64,000 bases of DNA from contig NZ_JABJWH010000036.1 in assembly GCF_015265435.1 (NCBI RefSeq), positions 186,001 to 250,000 on the forward strand. Reading direction: 5' to 3'. Origin of the DNA: Alloalcanivorax profundimaris. GTDB lineage: Bacteria > Pseudomonadota > Gammaproteobacteria > Pseudomonadales > Alcanivoracaceae. A model generated the notes under the pieces. It did not search any database. It worked only from the letters and a program-made list of their open reading frames with translations, and had not been told where the DNA came from. Made by a program: the position numbers and the translations under genes. This document shows, one piece after another, positions 55,130-63,493 of this stretch (positions are counted from its first letter, which is position 1; the number at the start of each line of letters is the position of its first letter).

Positions 55130-56251
55130 GCCGGTGAGAATCAGATGGTTGAGGTGGGCGAGCCAGTCCGCCTCGCGCCACAGCCAGTCGTTGTGCGGCG
55201 CGGCCAGGCTGGTGGGCGTGAGCGCGCCGACGCCGTCGGCCACCGCCTGGCCCACCACGGTTTCGGTGAAACGGGCCCAGCGCCGGGACAGGCGCCCCGG
55301 GGTACCGACCGGGGTCAGCCAGCCTTCACCCAGCACCGGCTGCAGCCGCCGCACCCGGGCGAACGCCAGCCGCCGGTTGAGCTGCTCCCGGAGGCGGTCG
55401 CGCCAGTGGTCGCCGGTGGCGTCCAGCAGGGCGCCGCGCAGCGGCCCGGTCAGGCGCCGGCCGAGCACGCCGGGCACCGGCAGATCGGCGCCGGTGGCCA
55501 GGCGGAAGCGCGGGTCGTCGTCCAGCCACAGCCCCAGATCCAGAAAATCCAGCTCGCTGGTGTCCAGCTGGCGCAGGTGCTCGCTGTCGGCGGCGGCGGC
55601 GCTGAGCCCGAAGTGGATGTCCGGGAAATGGGCACGCAGGGCGCGGGGCACTTCCAGCAGGTAACGTTCCACCTCCGCTTCCTGCTCCCGGCTCCAGCGC
55701 GCCGGCAGGGGCCGGTGGGCGGATTGCCCGAACAAACGGCGGATCGGGCCGTGGCTCCAGGGCGGGAAGGGAAAGTGGTGGCAAAAGTCCACCGCCACCA
55801 CGGTGTCCAGATGGCCCCAGCGGCGAATCAGCTCCAGGGTTTCCACCCAGACGTCGACGAAGTCGCCAGGGCGGCGCACGAAGGAGCGCCGAGCACGGCT
55901 GTCGGGCAGGAAGAAGCCGCTCAACCACAGTTTGAGATCGCGCTCGGCGGCGGCGTTCAGCAGGCGCTGGAAGGCCTTGCGGATGGGCACGGTGACGGCG
56001 CCGCCGGACAGGCCGCGGCGCCGGTCCGGCTCGGCCAGGATCTCGCAGTGGTCCAGGTGCACGCTGTTGGCCGGGGTGGCCAGCAGATGGGGGTAGGGGT
56101 CCAGCCGCACGGCGTTGAAGCCCCGTGCCACGGCTTCGTCCAGGCGCGCTTCCACGGCGCCGGGCACCGCGCCGTACGCCGGGCCCAGGGGCCAGGCGTA
56201 ATCCCAGCACGTGATGGCGAGACGTCCGGTCTCTCCCTGCCGCTGCCCCAT
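55118..56251 (-). CDS. cellulase-like TIM-barrel protein
   Basis: A 377-residue cytoplasmic protein beginning AITCWDYAWPLGPAYG, with a motif series typical of glycoside-hydrolase-like barrels: FNAVRLDPYPHLL, LKLWLSGFFLP, VVAVDFCHHFPFPPW and IHFGLSAA. It resembles proteins annotated as cellulase-like family. Which acidic residues would be catalytic cannot be fixed by eye. There is no signal peptide, so a role on extracellular polysaccharide is unlikely. GAGGTGAGT precedes the ATG. Confidence 0.6.
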   Translation of the reverse strand: MGQRQGETGRLAITCWDYAWPLGPAYGAVPGAVEARLDEAVARGFNAVRLDPYPHLLATPANSVHLDHCEILAEPDRRRGLSGGAVTVPIRKAFQRLLNAAAERDLKLWLSGFFLPDSRARRSFVRRPGDFVDVWVETLELIRRWGHLDTVVAVDFCHHFPFPPWSHGPIRRLFGQSAHRPLPARWSREQEAEVERYLLEVPRALRAHFPDIHFGLSAAAADSEHLRQLDTSELDFLDLGLWLDDDPRFRLATGADLPVPGVLGRRLTGPLRGALLDATGDHWRDRLREQLNRRLAFARVRRLQPVLGEGWLTPVGTPGRLSRRWARFTETVVGQAVADGVGALTPTSLAAPHNDWLWREADWLAHLNHLILTGPGR

Positions 56252-56342
56252 GTACTCACCTCAACCCGAGAAACGGTTCAGGATAACGGTTTCGGCCGCC
56301 GGCTCAATGGGCGGGGTTGGCCGAAGGGCGCGGCGGCCCGGT

Positions 56343-57230
56343 TCAGGGCGCCAGACAGCGCTGGAAACCGGCGGCGATGACCTGGTCCAGCCAGGCGCCG
56401 TAGCCACCGCCGGGATGGTCGCGGCCGAGCGGGTCCAGGCCCACCCGCCGGCAGTCCGGGCACAGCCGGGCCAGCAGCGCGCGCTGGGCTTCCGGCTCGG
56501 CGACGGCGCAACGCACCGACTCGCGCTCCACCCGTTCCGCCAGGGCCACGAACCGGCGGCTACCGGGGCCGGCGCCGAGCTGCTCGCTGACGGTGACCGG
56601 TTCGCGCAGCCCCAAGCGCTGCTGGAAATAGCCCCAGGGATTATGGAAGCTCAGCCAGGGCCGCTCCGAGAGCGGTGCCAGACGCGCCCGCGCGGCGTCG
56701 GTGGCGCGCTCCAGGGCCGCCAGGAACGCCGCCGGCTGCCCTTCCGGGAGACCGCCGGCGTCGCGCTCGGCGAGCCCCCGGGCCAGCGCCGCCACATTGG
56801 CCGGGTCCAGCCACAGGTGCGGGTCCAACCGGCCCTGGTGGTCATGGTGGTCATGGTGGTCATGGTGGTCGTGGTCATGGCCGTGGTCATCATTGCCGTG
56901 GTCGTGGCCGCCCTGCCGGCGGGTCACGTCGGGCAGCGACAGCATCGCCACGGCGGGACCGTCACGGCGCGCCATCAGGTCCGCCACCGCCGGCTCCGCT
57001 TCGGCGCCCAGCCAGACCACCAGGTCCGCCTGGCGCAGCCGCAGCATCTGGCGCGGCGAGAGCATCGGGTTGTGGGGGCTTTGGTTGGGGGTCAGCAGGG
57101 TTTCCACCTTGGCGCTGTCGCCGTACAGATCGCGCAGGGCCATGGCCAGGGGCTCGACGCTGGCCACCAGGGTGCGGGCGGACAGGGGGGCGCTGAGAAT
57201 CAGCAGCAGGGCGAGAATCGGGTAACGCAT
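56343..57230 (-). CDS. znuA: zinc ABC transporter substrate-binding protein ZnuA
   Basis: A 295-residue periplasmic cluster A-I binding protein. A signal peptide (1-18, APLSA) is followed by ASVEPLAMALRDL, the first metal-ligand His in SPHNPML, a His/Asp-rich loop (GGHDHGNDDHGHDHDHHDHH and onward), DPHLWLDP and FHNPWGYF with further His ligands. The loop probably captures Zn. ATG 57230 is preferred over GTG 57257. The gene is divergent from znuCB across a Zur-type site. Confidence 0.93.
   Translation of the reverse strand: MRYPILALLLILSAPLSARTLVASVEPLAMALRDLYGDSAKVETLLTPNQSPHNPMLSPRQMLRLRQADLVVWLGAEAEPAVADLMARRDGPAVAMLSLPDVTRRQGGHDHGNDDHGHDHDHHDHHDHHDHQGRLDPHLWLDPANVAALARGLAERDAGGLPEGQPAAFLAALERATDAARARLAPLSERPWLSFHNPWGYFQQRLGLREPVTVSEQLGAGPGSRRFVALAERVERESVRCAVAEPEAQRALLARLCPDCRRVGLDPLGRDHPGGGYGAWLDQVIAAGFQRCLAP
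56836..56880. repeat. 9-bp tandem repeat encoding the ZnuA His loop
   Basis: About four to five units of CATGGTGGT (plus strand) encode HHD/DHH repeats in znuA. The perfect repetition of the DNA suggests recent expansion by slippage. Boundaries are approximate. Confidence 0.7.
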
Positions 57231-57273
57231 GAACACATCCAGAATGCCGGCCGCCACCGGCGGGCGTTTGACG

Positions 57274-57292
57274 AATGAAATAGTATATCATT
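57274..57292. promoter_or_regulatory. Zur-type operator
   Basis: AATGA-AATAGTATA-TCATT, an AT-rich dyad in the 93-base gap between divergent znuA and znuC. Position and composition match Zur boxes of gammaproteobacteria (GAAATGTTATA-like). Zur with Zn would repress both promoters. No zur gene occurs in the window. Confidence 0.7.
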
Positions 57293-57323
57293 ACCTCTTT
57301 GGCCTGGCCGGAACTTCGTTGTT

Positions 57324-58109
57324 ATGACCCAACCACTGGTCACCGTGGAAGACGCCGCCCTCACCCTGGGCGGCCAGACGGTGCTGGAAAACGTGTCGCT
57401 GACCCTGGCGCCGGGGCGGATCACCACCCTGATCGGCCCCAACGGCGCCGGCAAGAGCACCCTGGCGCGGCTGGTGCTGGGCCTGGCCCGGCCCGACCGT
57501 GGCCGGGTGACGCGCCGGCCCGGGCTGACCCTGGGTTACATGCCCCAACATCTGCGCGTGGACGAGAGCCTGCCGCTCACCGTGGACCGCTTCCTGTGGC
57601 TGGCGGCGCCGGGCCGCACCCGGGCCCGCCGCGACGCTCTGCAGCGCACCGGCGTGGCGCACCTGCGGCGGCGCGCCGTGCGCCAGCTGTCCGGCGGCGA
57701 GATGCAGCGCGTGCTGCTGGCCCGGGCGCTGCTGCGCAAGCCGGACCTGCTGGTGCTGGACGAGCCCGCCCAGGGCGTGGACGTGGCCGGCCAGGACGCG
57801 CTCTATGGCCTGCTCGGCCAGGTCCGCGACGAGACCGGCTGCGGCATCCTGCTGATTTCCCACGACCTGCACCTGGTGATGGCGCGCACCGACCAGGTGG
57901 TCTGCCTGCACCACCATGTGTGCTGCTCGGGCACGCCGGAGGCGGTGAGCCGGGACCCGGCCTACCAGCGTCTGTTCGGCACCGCCGGCATGACCAACCT
58001 GGCCCTGTACACCCACCACCATGACCACGACCACGATCTCAGCGGCGACGTGCATGGCAACGAGCACGATCATGGCGCGCACCACCACGGAGGGCATTCC
58101 CATGATTGA
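57324..58109 (+). CDS. znuC: zinc ABC transporter ATPase ZnuC
   Basis: A 261-residue ABC ATPase with Walker [10 protein letters not shown], signature [10 protein letters not shown], Walker [11 protein letters not shown] and H-loop ISHDLHLV. The C-terminal ~30 residues are very rich in His and Asp ([18 protein letters not shown]), forming a likely cytoplasmic Zn-binding tail. It pairs with ZnuB, which it overlaps by 8 bases. The zur gene, which is part of this operon in Pseudomonas, is missing here. Confidence 0.94.
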   Translation: MTQPLVTVEDAALTLGGQTVLENVSLTLAPGRITTLIGPNGAGKSTLARLVLGLARPDRGRVTRRPGLTLGYMPQHLRVDESLPLTVDRFLWLAAPGRTRARRDALQRTGVAHLRRRAVRQLSGGEMQRVLLARALLRKPDLLVLDEPAQGVDVAGQDALYGLLGQVRDETGCGILLISHDLHLVMARTDQVVCLHHHVCCSGTPEAVSRDPAYQRLFGTAGMTNLALYTHHHDHDHDLSGDVHGNEHDHGAHHHGGHSHD

Positions 58110-58887
58110 ATTGCTCGCCCCGGCGCTGCTGGCCGGCCTGGCCGTGGCCCTGGTGGCCGGCCCCATGGGCGCCTTCGTGGTGTGGCGGCGGATGGCGTTC
58201 TTCGGCGACACCATGGCCAACAGCGCCCTGCTCGGCGCCGCCCTGGCCCTGGCCTTGCAGATCAATCTCTACCTGGCGGTGATCGCCGCCTGCCTGGTGG
58301 TGGCGGTGGCCCTGGTGGGCCTGCAGCGCCAGCGACAGATCGCCGACGACACGCTGCTGGGCATCGTCGCCCACATCACCCTGGCTTTGGGCATCATCGC
58401 CCTGAGCCTGCAGGACAGCGTCCAGGTGGACCTGTTCGCCTACCTGTTCGGCGATCTGCTGGCGGTGTCCTGGCGGGACGTGCTGATCCTGTGGGCCGGG
58501 GCGGCGACGATCCTCGCCTTGCTGGCCTGGCGCTGGCGCTCCCTGCTGAGCATCACCGTCAACGAGGACCTGGCCCGGGTGGAAGGCGTGGCGGTGCCGG
58601 CCACCCGCCTGCTGCTGATGCTGCTGCTGGCGCTGCTGATCACCGGCGCCATCCGCACCGTGGGCGTGCTGCTGATCACCTCCCTGCTGGTGATGCCCGC
58701 CGCCGGCGCCCGGCGGCTGGCTCGCACCCCGGAGCAAATGGCCTGCTTCGCCAGCCTGATCGGCCTGGTAGCGGTGACCCTGGGTTTGACGCTGAGCTGG
58801 CACGCGGACACGCCGGTGGGCCCGTCCATCGTGGTGGCCGCGGCGGTGCTGTTCGGCCTCACCCTGCTGCGCAAACCCTCGTCCTGA
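58102..58887 (+). CDS. znuB: zinc ABC transporter permease ZnuB
   Basis: A 261-residue ABC-3 permease with about eight membrane segments and family blocks [39 protein letters not shown] and [23 protein letters not shown] 58102 has GGAGGGC upstream and lies inside the end of znuC. It transports Zn2+ delivered by ZnuA into the cytoplasm. Confidence 0.94.
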   Translation: MIELLAPALLAGLAVALVAGPMGAFVVWRRMAFFGDTMANSALLGAALALALQINLYLAVIAACLVVAVALVGLQRQRQIADDTLLGIVAHITLALGIIALSLQDSVQVDLFAYLFGDLLAVSWRDVLILWAGAATILALLAWRWRSLLSITVNEDLARVEGVAVPATRLLLMLLLALLITGAIRTVGVLLITSLLVMPAAGARRLARTPEQMACFASLIGLVAVTLGLTLSWHADTPVGPSIVVAAAVLFGLTLLRKPSS

Positions 58888-58897
58888 TCAGGCCGTC

Positions 58898-60205
58898 ATG
58901 AGCACGCCCTCCGAACCCGGTCTCGATCGTCGCATCTGGGCGCTGGCCTGGCCGTTGTTGCTGTCCAACATCACCGCGCCGTTGCTGGGGCTGGTGGACA
59001 CCGCCGTGGTTGGCCACCTGGATTCACCGGTGTACCTGGCGGCGGTGGCACTGGGCGCCAACTTCTTCATGTTCCTGTATTTCTCGTTCAACTTCCTGCG
59101 CATGGGGACCACCGGCTTCACCTCCCAGGCGCGCGGCGCCGGCGAGGCGGCCCTGGTGGTGCTGCTGCGGGCGCTGCTGCTGTCCACCGTGCTGGGTGGC
59201 CTGCTGATCGTGCTGCAGCCGGTGCTGCGGGAGTTGGGACTGTGGCTGCTGGGCGGCAGCGCGGAGGTCCAGGATCTGGCCCGGGACTACATCGGCATCC
59301 GCATCCTGGGGGCGCCGGCGGCGCTGGGCAATTTCGCGTTGATCGGTTTCGCCATCGGCCTGCACCGCACCAGCGTGCCGCTGAAGATGACGGTGGTGAT
59401 GCATTCCAGCAACGCCCTGCTGGATTTCCTGCTGGTGCAGGTGTGGCATTTCGACGTGCGCGGCGTGGCCACCGCCAGCGCCCTGTCCGAATACCTGGGC
59501 CTGGCCGGCGGGCTGTTCTGGTTGCGCCGGGAGATCTTCGGCGATGCCTGGCGGACCCTGCCCGCCGGCGCCCTGCGGCGGCTGGCGCCGATGCTGCGCC
59601 TGCTGGCGGTGAACCGGGATATCTTCCTGCGCAGCCTGGCGCTGCTCAGCGTGTTTTTCTTTTTCACCGCCCAGGGGGCGCGGCTGGGGGACACCATCCT
59701 GGCGGCCAACGCGGTGCTGATCACCTTCCTGCTGCTGCTCAGCAACACCCTGGACGGCTTCGCCAACGCCGCCGAAGCGCTGGTGGGCGACGCCACCGGG
59801 CGCGGCGACCGGCGGGCCCTGGACGCCGCGGTGAAGGCCACCGGGCGCTGGACCGTGCTGGTCGCCGGCCTGGCTCTGGCGGTGTTCGCCCTGGGCGGGG
59901 CGCCGCTGATCCACCTGCTCACGGACCTGCCGGCGGTGCGCGAGACCGCCACCACCTACCTGCCCTGGATGCTGCTGCTGCCGGTCACCGCCAGCGCCGG
60001 CTTCTGGCTGGACGGGGTGTTCGTGGGCGCCACCCGGGCCCGGGCCATGCGCAACACCATGATGGTGGCCACGGCGCTGTTCTTTCCGGTCTGGTGGCTT
60101 ACCACCGGCTGGGGGAATCACGGGCTGTGGCTGGCCATGAATGCCTGGATGGCCAGTCGGGGGGTGCTGATGGCGCTGGTCTGGCGGCGGCGTGATCGCG
60201 GCTGA
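58898..60205 (+). CDS. MATE-family efflux transporter (DinF-like)
   Basis: A 435-residue, 12-helix MATE protein with the N-terminal WPLLLSNITAPLLGLVDTAVVGHL and the FNFLRMGTTGFTSQARGAG block that mark the DinF branch. MATE pumps export cationic or oxidised compounds against Na+ or H+. It begins 10 bases after znuB, possibly the last gene of that operon. The final codons (RRDRG-stop) lie in a degenerate REP half-element. Confidence 0.9.
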   Translation: MSTPSEPGLDRRIWALAWPLLLSNITAPLLGLVDTAVVGHLDSPVYLAAVALGANFFMFLYFSFNFLRMGTTGFTSQARGAGEAALVVLLRALLLSTVLGGLLIVLQPVLRELGLWLLGGSAEVQDLARDYIGIRILGAPAALGNFALIGFAIGLHRTSVPLKMTVVMHSSNALLDFLLVQVWHFDVRGVATASALSEYLGLAGGLFWLRREIFGDAWRTLPAGALRRLAPMLRLLAVNRDIFLRSLALLSVFFFFTAQGARLGDTILAANAVLITFLLLLSNTLDGFANAAEALVGDATGRGDRRALDAAVKATGRWTVLVAGLALAVFALGGAPLIHLLTDLPAVRETATTYLPWMLLLPVTASAGFWLDGVFVGATRARAMRNTMMVATALFFPVWWLTTGWGNHGLWLAMNAWMASRGVLMALVWRRRDRG

Positions 60206-60226
60206 GGCGGAAATCCGCACGGCCGG

Positions 60227-60282
60227 ATCGCGGCTGAAGCCGCTCCTACGGGGTGCGCGGTAGGAGCGGCTTCAGCCGCGAT
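60227..60282. repeat. REP doublet (REPIN) 4 with extra half-copy
   Basis: ATCGCGGCTGAAGCCGCTCC...(60227-60249) and the inverted copy (60260-60282) around a ten-base spacer, between the MATE and lipoprotein genes. A partial third copy (ATCGCGGCTGAGGCGG, 60195-60210) overlaps the end of the MATE gene and supplies its TGA. Confidence 0.92.
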
Positions 60283-60292
60283 GGGTCAGGGT

Positions 60293-60895
60293 TTAACGGG
60301 CCAGGGCGCCGTCCTCGTCGAGGCGCTTGGCGAGATCGCCGGCGTAGCCACGCACGGCGTTATGCAGGCTGGTGGGGTTGATCACCCGGGACTGGGCCTG
60401 CCACACCGGGCTGTCGCGGCCCACCTGATAGAGGGAGCTCTGCAGGTAGTAATCGCGGTTTTCCACGTAGTAGCCCGGGGCATAGACGGTGTCGTAGCCG
60501 GCGCCCAGGGACGGGCCAAAGCCCTGCAGGCGCGGCGGCACATAGTCGGCGCGCACCTCCGCCTTGAGGAAGGACACCACCAGGACGCCGTCGGCGCCGG
60601 TGCGGTCCACGGCCTTCTCCACCCGCTGGCGCAGATCGTCGCCGTCGGCGGCGGCGTCCAGGCGCCGGTGGGCCAGGTATACCTGGCGGGTGCGGTCACG
60701 AAGGGCATCACCCAGGGCGTCCTCCACGGCCACGCGCCCCTGATCGTCGTTGACCAGCGCGATCACGAACAGGCTTTCAAAGTGCGGGCGCTCACCGGCC
60801 GGCGGGTTCCAGCCGGACCTCACCTCGGTGGGGGTGGCGCAGGCGCCCAGGGCCAGGGTGAGCAGGACCAGAAAAGTACGTCGCAAAGCAATCAT
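60293..60895 (-). CDS. lipoprotein, DUF4136-like
   Basis: A 200-residue lipoprotein with lipobox LGAC (Cys19) and a mature domain resembling DUF4136-type envelope proteins: FESLFVIALVNDDQGRVAVEDALGDALRDR and DGVLVVSFLKAEVR, then a Tyr-rich loop (YDTVYAPGYYVENRDYYL). The function is unknown. AAGGAA precedes the ATG. It may be the last gene of the rubA-rubB transcript, 80 bases after the SCP2-like gene. Confidence 0.75.
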   Translation of the reverse strand: MIALRRTFLVLLTLALGACATPTEVRSGWNPPAGERPHFESLFVIALVNDDQGRVAVEDALGDALRDRTRQVYLAHRRLDAAADGDDLRQRVEKAVDRTGADGVLVVSFLKAEVRADYVPPRLQGFGPSLGAGYDTVYAPGYYVENRDYYLQSSLYQVGRDSPVWQAQSRVINPTSLHNAVRGYAGDLAKRLDEDGALAR

Positions 60896-60975
60896 GGGGG
60901 TTCCTTTGAGTTCGATGCCCCCATCCTAATCGTCCCGCCGGGCGACGCAACCGGCCTGGATCAAGCCTTCGTTAT

Positions 60976-61347
60976 TCAGGCCTTGCCGACGATGAACTTC
61001 ATCAGGGTCATGAACCACATCAGGTGGCCGGGATCGCCTTCCACCTTGATGTCGCCGGCCTGCATGCCTTCCATGAAGGCCATCTGGTTCTTGCCGGAGG
61101 CCTTGAGGGTGCGGAAAGCATAGTCCGCGTCCTTGAAGTTGAGCGTCACCGACGGGGCCGGGTGCAAGCCACCGCCGCGGTCCACCCGGCCGGGCTGGAA
61201 GTGATACCAGCGGGCGGCCCGACCGTCGAAAGTGCGCCATTGCATGACCACGTCACGGTGTTCGAGTTGCTGGCGGAAGCCGGCGTGACGGCGGGCCAGC
61301 CAGGCCAGCCGCCAGCCCAGCAGCAGCAGGATCAGACGGAATTTCAT
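60976..61347 (-). CDS. SCP2-like (sterol-carrier) domain protein
   Basis: A 123-residue protein with a short hydrophobic N-terminus and a domain resembling SCP2 sterol-binding folds: PAPSVTLNFKDADYAFRTLKASGKNQMAFMEGMQAGDIKVEGDPGHLMWF. Such domains bind lipids or long-chain acyl groups. It begins 22 bases after rubB with GGAGAG upstream, which suggests a link to hydrocarbon or lipid metabolism. That link is inference. Confidence 0.7.
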   Translation of the reverse strand: MKFRLILLLLGWRLAWLARRHAGFRQQLEHRDVVMQWRTFDGRAARWYHFQPGRVDRGGGLHPAPSVTLNFKDADYAFRTLKASGKNQMAFMEGMQAGDIKVEGDPGHLMWFMTLMKFIVGKA

Positions 61348-61369
61348 CGACTCTCCAGGCGGTCGCCGT

Positions 61370-62521
61370 TCACGGCATCAGCGCCGGCAGTTCCTTGTTG
61401 AGTTTGAGCTTTTCCTTGACCACCTCGCCGGTAAGGGCATAGCCGCGCAGGGCGCCGTCCCGGTCGCGGAACAGGGCGCGCACGCTGTTGCCGTCTTCCT
61501 CCACCTCCCAGTCACCGTCCAGCTCCTCCGGCGGCGGGCACACCACCACCGGGCAGGCCGGCGTCTTGATGGTCACCGGCATGACGCCGTAGCTCACCGG
61601 GGTGGCCTCGCCGGCCAGGGTCTTGGCCAGGGCCCGGGCGCTGGCCATCAGCGGCAGCACATAGGGCAGCACATGGCCTTCCACCTCGGCGCAATCGCCC
61701 AGGGCGTAGACGTTGTCGGCGCTGGCGCGCAGTTGCTGGTCGGTGAGGATGCCACGGTTGGTGCGCAGGCCGGCTTCCTTGGCGATGTCGATGCGCGGGC
61801 GCAGGCCGATGGCGGACAGCACCACGTCGGACTTCAGATGGGTGCCGTCGGACAACTCGGTGACCAGGCCCTCGCCGTTCCGGTCGCGATGCACCGCCTT
61901 GGCCAGGGGGCCGAAGTGGAATTCCACGCCCAGGCTTTCCAGGCCCCGGCCCACGGCGGCGGAGGCGGCCTCGGGCAGCAGCATGGGCAGGCAGCGGCCG
62001 AGCGGCTCCACCAGGCTTACCTGGAAGCCGCCGTTGGACAGGTCGTTGGCGAATTCGCAGCCGATCAGGCCACCGCCCAGAATGGTGACGCTCTTCTTGC
62101 CGTCCAGGGCCTGGCGGAAGCGGCCGTAGTCCATCAGGTCGTTCACCGAGAACACCTCGCCCACGGCGTCGCCTTCCAGGGGCGGGGTCCAGGTGTCGGC
62201 GCCCAGCGCCAGCACCAGGGCGCTGTAGTCCAGGTGGTCGTCGGGCAGCAGCACCCGCTGCTTGTCGGTGTCGATGCCGGCCACGTGGACGCCGGTGCGC
62301 ACGGTGACGTTGAACTGCTCGGCCACCTGTTCCGGCGTGGCCATGGCCAGCTCGTCGGCGGTCTTTTCCTTGGTGAAGCCGGTGGAGAGCATGGGCTTGG
62401 AGTAGTTGCGCCCGTCGTCGGCGGTGAGCACCACCACCGGGGTCTCCTTGTCCAGCTTGCGGAATTCCTTGACCGTGTTGAAACCGGCGAGGCCGGATCC
62501 GATGACGACGATGGGATTCAT
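61370..62521 (-). CDS. rubB: rubredoxin reductase
   Basis: A 383-residue FAD/NAD-dependent reductase with the FAD motif IVVIGSGLAGFNTV, NAD motif VTILGGGLIGCEFA and the second FAD block ADNVYALGDCAE. It passes electrons from NADH to rubredoxin, which serves alkane hydroxylase AlkB and other acceptors. The ATG at 62521 has AAGGAC upstream and is 47 bases after rubA. The rubA-rubB pair resembles that of Pseudomonas and Alcanivorax. Confidence 0.93.
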   Translation of the reverse strand: MNPIVVIGSGLAGFNTVKEFRKLDKETPVVVLTADDGRNYSKPMLSTGFTKEKTADELAMATPEQVAEQFNVTVRTGVHVAGIDTDKQRVLLPDDHLDYSALVLALGADTWTPPLEGDAVGEVFSVNDLMDYGRFRQALDGKKSVTILGGGLIGCEFANDLSNGGFQVSLVEPLGRCLPMLLPEAASAAVGRGLESLGVEFHFGPLAKAVHRDRNGEGLVTELSDGTHLKSDVVLSAIGLRPRIDIAKEAGLRTNRGILTDQQLRASADNVYALGDCAEVEGHVLPYVLPLMASARALAKTLAGEATPVSYGVMPVTIKTPACPVVVCPPPEELDGDWEVEEDGNSVRALFRDRDGALRGYALTGEVVKEKLKLNKELPALMP

Positions 62522-62568
62522 GGCGGGTCCTTGATCGGCGAAAGGGAGGAACTGGAAGGGATGGCGGC

Positions 62569-62733
62569 TCAGATCTCGATCATCTCGAAATCTTCCTTGC
62601 CCACGCCGCAGTCCGGGCACACCCAGTCCTCGGGGACGTCTTCCCACTTGGTACCGGGTTCGATGCCTTCCTCGGGCAGACCTTCTTCTTCATCGTAGAT
62701 GAAGCCGCACACCACGCATTCCCATTTTTTCAT
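62569..62733 (-). CDS. rubA: rubredoxin
   Basis: A 54-residue iron protein beginning [10 protein letters not shown]. Two C-x-x-C-G pairs (Cys6/Cys9 in ECVVCG and Cys39/Cys42 in VCPDCG) form the Fe(Cys)4 site. Length and spacing are typical of AlkG2-type single-domain rubredoxins that function in alkane hydroxylation. It lies directly upstream of rubB and is divergent from ubiC. Confidence 0.95.
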   Translation of the reverse strand: MKKWECVVCGFIYDEEEGLPEEGIEPGTKWEDVPEDWVCPDCGVGKEDFEMIEI

Positions 62734-62962
62734 GCTAAAACCTCGTTTCGTCGGAATCCGGGCCCGAGTAAACGGGCCGTTCCAGGGGGCCCGCTAACGT
62801 AGCCACGGGCGTTGGAAAAATCAATGACAGTCAGTAATGGTAACTTTGCCCGCGAGCCATCGCGGCCCGCCGCGGTAGCGGTAAGCAGGGTTCGTGCCGA
62901 CGCTTGATTGAACGGTCATCCTGGGCCATAGTCCCCGCGCCCATCGCGACCGAGCCAGAATC

Positions 62963-63490
62963 ATGCCCGATACCGCCTTGCACGCCGATGCCCACTGGCG
63001 CGCCCAGGAACGCCTTGTGCTGCCGCCGCTGATCCGCGACTGGCTGGCGGACCCCGGCTCGCTCACCGCCCGGCTGCGCGGCCTGGGTCCTTTCCGGGTG
63101 GCGCCGTCGCGGCGGGTGGTCGGCGCGCCGGACTTCGAAGAGCAGCACCAGCTCGGCCAGATGGGCCGACAGCGGGCATTGATCCGCGAAGTCACCTTAT
63201 TGGTGCACGAGCGCCCCGTGGTGGAAGCTCGCAGCGTCTTGCCGCTGACCACCCTGGCCGGCGCCAACCGCGGCCTGGCGCACATGGGCAGCCGCTCCCT
63301 GGGCAGCGAGCTGTACCGTCGCCCGGCGGCCCGACGCGACCAGGTGTGGGTGCGCTTCGGCCTCAGCCCCTCTGGCCAGGGGCCGTGTTGGGGGCGACAA
63401 TCCCGGTTCGTGAAGCGCGGCCGGCCGCTGTTGGTGGCCGAGCATTTCCTGCCCGCGCTCTGGGATTTGCTGCTCGAACCGGACCGCTGA
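62963..63490 (+). CDS. ubiC: chorismate lyase
   Basis: A 175-residue enzyme converting chorismate to 4-hydroxybenzoate and pyruvate, the first step of ubiquinone synthesis. Family features are the IREVTL strand with the active-site Arg, the LGSELYRRP segment and a C-terminal Glu in VAEHFLP. It is followed after three bases by ubiA. The ribosome site is weak. Confidence 0.9.
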   Translation: MPDTALHADAHWRAQERLVLPPLIRDWLADPGSLTARLRGLGPFRVAPSRRVVGAPDFEEQHQLGQMGRQRALIREVTLLVHERPVVEARSVLPLTTLAGANRGLAHMGSRSLGSELYRRPAARRDQVWVRFGLSPSGQGPCWGRQSRFVKRGRPLLVAEHFLPALWDLLLEPDR

Positions 63491-63493
63491 CCT

